Below are positions 5,848-9,076 of a DNA stretch of 9,076 nucleotides, one piece after another (within the stretch, counting starts at the first letter, position 1; every line of letters begins with the position of its first letter). The stretch spans positions 1 through 9,076 of the forward strand of contig CALETX010000447.1 of assembly GCA_937920455.1 (NCBI GenBank). Direction: 5' to 3'. This stretch comes from an uncultured bacterium (GTDB taxonomy: Bacteria > Verrucomicrobiota > Kiritimatiellia > UBA8416 > CALETX01). The translations under genes and the position numbers were made by a program. Below the pieces are notes generated by a model. The model was given only the letters and a program-made list of their open reading frames with translations. It had not been told where the DNA came from and did no database searches.

Positions 5848-6813
5848 ATGAAGCTGAAAGAGATTCCAGAAAGCAGACTGAATACCGACTACTTCATCAG
5901 GAGCAAGACGCGCGAACTGGCGGAGACGGTGGGCGACGGCATAGCCATAAACGCCCTGTCAGGAGGGGTTGACTCCTCCACTGTTACAGTGCTGGCGCAC
6001 AGGGCGCTTGGCGACCGGCTGAAAACGTACTTTATAGACAACGGCATTATGCGCGAGGGTGAACCGCAGCGTGTTGTTTTGCTGTTCCGCAAACTTGGTA
6101 TTCCAGTGCAACTTCTGGACGCTCGGCGCGAGTTCTTTGCTGCTCTGAAAGGCAAGACCGATCCTGAGGAGAAGAGGCAGGCGATAACTGATGCCTTTTA
6201 CAGGAAGGTGTTCGGCCGGCTTGTAAAAGAGAGCGGCGCGCGGTTTCTTATCCATGGAACAATCTACACTGATGTTGAGGAGACTGTTGCCGGAATTAAG
6301 CGTCAGCACAATATTCTTGCCCAGCTGGGAATTGATCCCAGGAGGGCATATGGATATTCGGTGCTGGAGCCTCTGATCGAGTTGCGGAAGCCTGCGGTGC
6401 GGAAGCTGGCGAAGGCGCTTGGCCTCCCACGCGAGATATACGAAAGGCCGCCGTTTCCCGGTCCGGCTCTCACAGCGCGGGTTATCGGAGAGGCAACGCC
6501 GGAGCGTATCGAGATTGTCAGAAAGGCCACGCGGATTACCGAGGAGATGTTGTCGAAGGTCAAAGCTTTTCAATGCCTTGCCATTCTGCATGAGGACAGA
6601 GTCACCGGTATTCGCGAGGGGCGCAGAGAGTTTGGGTTGCAGATCGAGGTGCGCTGCTGGAACAGCAAGGATGCTGTGACTGCGAGCCCGACAAGACTTC
6701 CCTTTCCGTTGTTGGAGAAGCTTGCCGGCCGCCTGACCAGCGAGGTGCCTGGTGTTGTCAGTGTGACCTACAACATAACGCCAAAGCCTCCCTCAACAAT
6801 AGAAGCGGTCTAG
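5848..6813 (+). CDS. Stand-alone GMP-synthase-type ATP pyrophosphatase (subunit B-like)
   Basis: A 321-residue cytoplasmic protein matching the C-terminal two-thirds of GuaA. That part activates XMP with ATP so that ammonia can replace oxygen to give GMP. Visible are the PP-loop 'LSGGVDSS' (37-44), 'FIDNGIMREGE' (62-72), 'HGTIYTDVEE' (136-145), 'ERPPFPGPALTARVIGE' (199-215), and a terminal 'KPPSTIEA' (313-320) that matches the XMP-contacting end of GMP synthases. No glutaminase domain is fused, and none is encoded elsewhere in the window, as in archaeal two-subunit enzymes. Some conserved stretches differ: the usual Lys-Ser-His-His-Asn reads Lys-Arg-Gln-His-Asn (151-155), and the 'GVMGDGR' loop reads 'GIREGRR'. 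It could therefore be a true GMP synthase subunit or a paralogue acting on another substrate. GGAGGAG (5837-5843) directly upstream fixes the start. It probably heads a transcript with the next two genes. Confidence 0.8.
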   Translation: MKLKEIPESRLNTDYFIRSKTRELAETVGDGIAINALSGGVDSSTVTVLAHRALGDRLKTYFIDNGIMREGEPQRVVLLFRKLGIPVQLLDARREFFAALKGKTDPEEKRQAITDAFYRKVFGRLVKESGARFLIHGTIYTDVEETVAGIKRQHNILAQLGIDPRRAYGYSVLEPLIELRKPAVRKLAKALGLPREIYERPPFPGPALTARVIGEATPERIEIVRKATRITEEMLSKVKAFQCLAILHEDRVTGIREGRREFGLQIEVRCWNSKDAVTASPTRLPFPLLEKLAGRLTSEVPGVVSVTYNITPKPPSTIEAV

Positions 6814-6878
6814 GCGCCGTTGGCTTAGGCAGGATACGCTCTGCACTGGATCGGCCTTTTACACACGCATGAGGGCGA

Positions 6879-8009
6879 TTGAAGTCGAAAACGGCAACTG
6901 TATCTCTCGCGGCTTGTCGCGAATATGACGCCGATTTAGCTTCGGCAGTTGGGCGCGCGCTAGTACCACTCGGCGGTTTGAATGCGTTCGTCAAGCCAGG
7001 CTTTAGGGTTCTTATCAAACCGAATCTGCTGACCGCTAGAGCCCCAGAAGAGGCTGTTACCACGCACCCTGAGATGGTGCGTGTTGTCATCCGCATGGTG
7101 CGGGAATGCGGAGGCAGGCCGATGGTCGGCGACAGTCCTGCCAATGTGGTGTCTGTCGAGAAGGTCTGGGAAAAAACCGGCATCGGCCGGGTGTGCGAGG
7201 AAGAGAAGGCTCCGCTGATAAACTTCGAAAAAGCCGGGGCAGTGCCCGTTCGGCTTGACGGCGTTTCGTTTGCGGTGGCTGCGCCTGCTCTTGAAGCCGA
7301 TGTTGTGATCAATCTGCCGAAAGTTAAAACGCACATGCTGACCGTTCTTACAGCCGCAGTGAAAAACCTGTATGGCGTTCTGCCGGGCTACCAGAAGACT
7401 CTTCTTCACAGGGATCATCCGTCGCCCTCCGAGTTTGGCGTTCTTCTCGCCGCAATTTACAAGCGGCTGAGGCCGGCCTTGAATATAGCTGACGGTATTG
7501 CAGGCATGGAAGGCGACGGGCCGACAGCAGGCAGGCCGATCCGCCTTGGTTTTATTGCGGCGTCATCGGATGCTGCGGCGCTTGACGCCGGTCTTTGTTC
7601 TATCTTGGGCATCGCTTTGAGGCATGTTGCATATCTGGACCAGATCCTGAAAGAAGCCGCATTCGGCAGCGGATTTAGGTTTGCCGGTGAGAACGTTGAT
7701 CGGATACGACCTTCGTCGTTTCAGAAGCCAGCCGCCTGGCGCGGAAGAATGATTCCGGGTGGCATTGTCAGAATGATCGGCCGTTTTTTTTGGATCAGGC
7801 CGGTTTTCATGGATAAGTGCGTTTCATGCGGCCAATGTGTGCGAGCGTGTCCAGCCGGAGCGCTTGCCATGAGCGCTGTCGGAAGACCCGTTCTCGACAA
7901 GGACGCTTGCCTGGGGTGTTGCTGTTGCCACGAAGTTTGTCCGGAGAGGGCGATTCGAATGGTCGGCAGTGCGCTTTTCCGGCTGGTGAACCGAAAGGGC
8001 GGGCCGTGA
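6879..8009 (+). CDS. DUF362 protein with a C-terminal two-cluster 4Fe-4S ferredoxin domain
   Basis: A 376-residue protein. Residues about 5-285 are the DUF362 domain: 'VLIKPNLL' (44-51), 'TTHPEMVRVVI' (61-71), 'VINLPKVKTHMLT' (143-155), 'VKNLYGVLPG' (161-170) and 'IADGIAGMEGDGP' (203-215). Residues 311-362 are a bacterial-type ferredoxin with Cys314-317-320-324 and Cys344-347-350-354, each in CxxCxxCxxxCP spacing, so two [4Fe-4S] clusters are likely. Residues 347-350 are four cysteines in a row. The domain suggests electron transfer, but the reaction of DUF362 proteins is not established. No signal peptide is seen. The start is TTG at 6879, with GAGGG just upstream and an in-frame stop at 6870-6872 that rules out a longer form. 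It lies 65 bases after the PP-loop gene with no visible terminator, and its stop overlaps the acyltransferase start. Confidence 0.88.
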   Translation: MKSKTATVSLAACREYDADLASAVGRALVPLGGLNAFVKPGFRVLIKPNLLTARAPEEAVTTHPEMVRVVIRMVRECGGRPMVGDSPANVVSVEKVWEKTGIGRVCEEEKAPLINFEKAGAVPVRLDGVSFAVAAPALEADVVINLPKVKTHMLTVLTAAVKNLYGVLPGYQKTLLHRDHPSPSEFGVLLAAIYKRLRPALNIADGIAGMEGDGPTAGRPIRLGFIAASSDAAALDAGLCSILGIALRHVAYLDQILKEAAFGSGFRFAGENVDRIRPSSFQKPAAWRGRMIPGGIVRMIGRFFWIRPVFMDKCVSCGQCVRACPAGALAMSAVGRPVLDKDACLGCCCCHEVCPERAIRMVGSALFRLVNRKGGP

Positions 8010-8935
8010 GAAGAATGCGTCATTTGGCTGAATATCTGGCGCTTCGATTCATCGTAGCCGTCTTTCGAAGGTTGCCTTACCGAGCATCGCTGGCGCTGGC
8101 CTGGTGCCTTGCATGGATGGCTCACCATGTTTTCCGTTACCGGACACGAGTGGCGCGTGAGAGGATCAGCAGGGTGTTCGGCGATTCGATGGATAAGGCC
8201 GCGGTCCGCCGGACGGCATGGCTTTCATGGCGGAATTTTGTTTTCGGACTTGTTGATCTTGCGCGGGTTGCCGACCTGAACCGTTCCTGGTTCGCAAGAA
8301 ATATAGAAAACATGGCGCCCTTCGAGAGAACTCTGATGAAACTTCGAAGCAAAGGGAAAGGCGCGCTTTTGGCGTCTCCGCACATGGGGGCGTGGGACCT
8401 GGCGGGGGTGGCCATGCAGCAGTTAGGTGCGCCGATCTTCTTTACCGCCGCCCGACAAAAGAACCCTTTTGTTGATCACTTCCTGGGTGAGCTGCGGGGG
8501 AGCACCGGCGTGGCGGTGATTCGTCGCGGAAGCAATCTGATGCGCACGGCAATAGAGAAATTGCGGAGCGGGGAATGGATGGCCATCATGCCGGATATCC
8601 GAGCGCCCTCCGAAGGTGTGCAGGTCAGGTTCCTGGGTGGTGTCGCCAATGTCCATAGAGGCATGGCCGTGTTTGCCAGGCGCGCGGATGTTCCGATAAT
8701 AGTTGGAATAGCCATTCGGCGGGGATGGGTAGGGCACGTCTTTCATCTCGCGCGGCTGGTGACGCCGGATCTTTCAAAGCCGTTGGATGAGGATGTCAAG
8801 AGGATGACTCAGGAGGTTTTTGACGAGATTGATAAAGCTGTTCGCCGCATGCCCGAGCAATGGTTTTGGTACAACAAGCGATGGGTGCTTGATCCTTTAG
8901 AAGCGCCGGATCAAGGCGCCCATGCACAATCCTGA
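8006..8935 (+). CDS. LpxL/HtrB-family lipid A-type acyltransferase
   Basis: Expected to move an acyl chain onto a lipid A precursor or related lipid at the inner membrane. The 309-residue length fits the family. An N-terminal hydrophobic anchor (about 7-43) is followed by 'SWRNFVFGLVDLAR' (74-87), the HX4D active-site motif 'PHMGAWD' (His126, Asp131), 'RQKNPFVDHFL' (150-160), 'AIMPDIRAPSEGVQVRFLG' with the Pro-Asp pair at 196-197, and a C-terminal 'EQWFWYNKRW' (284-293) typical of the family. The frame is open well upstream, but I take the GTG at 8006: it overlaps the previous stop as GTGA and has AAAGGG about 7-8 bases upstream. The ATG at 8015 is the alternative and would lose three residues. 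The tight overlap argues for joint expression with the DUF362 protein. Whether it is the lauroyl, myristoyl or a more distant member cannot be told. Confidence 0.88.
   Translation: MRRMRHLAEYLALRFIVAVFRRLPYRASLALAWCLAWMAHHVFRYRTRVARERISRVFGDSMDKAAVRRTAWLSWRNFVFGLVDLARVADLNRSWFARNIENMAPFERTLMKLRSKGKGALLASPHMGAWDLAGVAMQQLGAPIFFTAARQKNPFVDHFLGELRGSTGVAVIRRGSNLMRTAIEKLRSGEWMAIMPDIRAPSEGVQVRFLGGVANVHRGMAVFARRADVPIIVGIAIRRGWVGHVFHLARLVTPDLSKPLDEDVKRMTQEVFDEIDKAVRRMPEQWFWYNKRWVLDPLEAPDQGAHAQS
8888..8915. repeat. Perfect 8-bp inverted repeat at the acyltransferase 3' end
   Basis: CTTGATCC (8888-8895) and GGATCAAG (8908-8915) are exact reverse complements with a 12-base loop. An overlapping alternative stem pairs GCGCC (8903-8907) with GGCGC (8915-8919). 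It lies inside the last codons of the acyltransferase and just downstream, on the minus strand, of the converging URO-D-family gene. There is no T-run, so a normal terminator is not supported; RNA structure at a convergent junction is the likeliest role, if any. Confidence 0.3.
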
Positions 8936-8943
8936 ACAGGATC

Positions 8944-9076
8944 TCACCACCCCTGCGATTTTTCGATTTCCTCGCGTGCCAGGCGCACCCAGCGCGCTAG
9001 CCGTTCTCGCTCGCCGTTCAAAGTGTGAACGTCTTTCATTATTATTTCCAGACGGCACCCGCGGGCGGTGTCGAGC
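8944..9076 (-). CDS. C-terminus of a URO-D/methyltransferase-family protein (partial)
   Basis: Only the last 43 codons are present; the rest lies beyond the right edge. The stretch 'GCRLEIIMKDVHTLNGERER' followed by 'WVRLAREEIEKS' resembles the end of the uroporphyrinogen decarboxylase-like family used in corrinoid methyl transfer, where a Glu-Ile-Ile-Met-Lys-Asp-x-x-Thr strand precedes a final helix with Trp...Ala-Arg-Glu. The TGA at 8946-8944 lies 8 bases from the acyltransferase stop, so the two genes converge without overlapping. True heme-pathway HemE proteins end differently, so I favour the methyltransferase-like branch. The family call rests on a short piece. Confidence 0.5.
   Translation of the reverse strand, partial: LDTARGCRLEIIMKDVHTLNGERERLARWVRLAREEIEKSQGW

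Noticed and set aside
6814..6878. A terminator between the PP-loop and DUF362 genes
   Set aside because: No stable stem followed by a T-run is visible in the 65 bases; read-through is more likely.
7817..8005. Longer start for the acyltransferase at ATG 7817
   Set aside because: It would overlap the ferredoxin-encoding end of the DUF362 gene by about 190 bases, and the extra residues are an out-of-frame reading of its cysteine motifs.

Overview
The window reads as an ordinary chromosomal segment of a Gram-negative bacterium with a moderately high G+C content. An LpxL/HtrB-type acyltransferase implies a lipid A-like outer membrane. The mix of a helicase-associated (HA) domain protein without a helicase, a secreted TIM-barrel-like protein, a URO-D/methyltransferase-family tail and a stand-alone GMP-synthase-like PP-loop protein recalls PVC-group bacteria (Kiritimatiellota, Lentisphaerota, Planctomycetota). 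That placement is an inference from gene content. I see no tRNA, rRNA, CRISPR array, insertion sequence or phage gene.

Left part (1-2623, minus strand). A gene leaving the window at position 1 begins with an apparent signal peptide. A 240-base gap with no convincing gene follows. Then come a secreted, glycoside-hydrolase-like protein (324-2030) and, upstream of it, a Mut7-C/PIN-like putative RNase (2027-2572). The last two overlap by an ATGA junction, so they are probably translated together.

Middle (2624-5770). A divergent intergenic region with a plausible promoter drives a plus-strand protein made of two tandem HA domains and an unrecognised C-terminal region (2862-3635). It meets nadE, a glutamine-dependent NAD+ synthetase on the minus strand (3624-5543), tail to tail with a 12-bp overlap of coding sequence. 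Just upstream of nadE, and overlapping it by ATGA, is a short membrane-protein frame (5540-5668) too small for normal gene calls.

Right part (5771-9076). From the nadE promoter region a plus-strand cluster runs the other way: a PP-loop protein equal to the ATP-pyrophosphatase half of GMP synthase without its glutaminase (5848-6813), a DUF362 protein with a two-cluster ferredoxin tail that starts with TTG (6879-8009), and an LpxL/HtrB-family acyltransferase (8006-8935, GTGA overlap). It converges with the C-terminus of a minus-strand URO-D-family protein that runs off the right edge.

The genes do not form one obvious pathway. nadE and the GMP-synthase-like protein are both PP-loop ATP pyrophosphatases and are divergently transcribed. 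The DUF362 and acyltransferase genes are tightly coupled. No clear defence or mobile system is visible. The most unusual items are the apparent loss of the catalytic Asn-Glu pair in the secreted barrel protein, the HA-domain protein with its orphan C-terminus, the small membrane protein coupled to nadE, and the glutaminase-less GMP-synthase-like protein.
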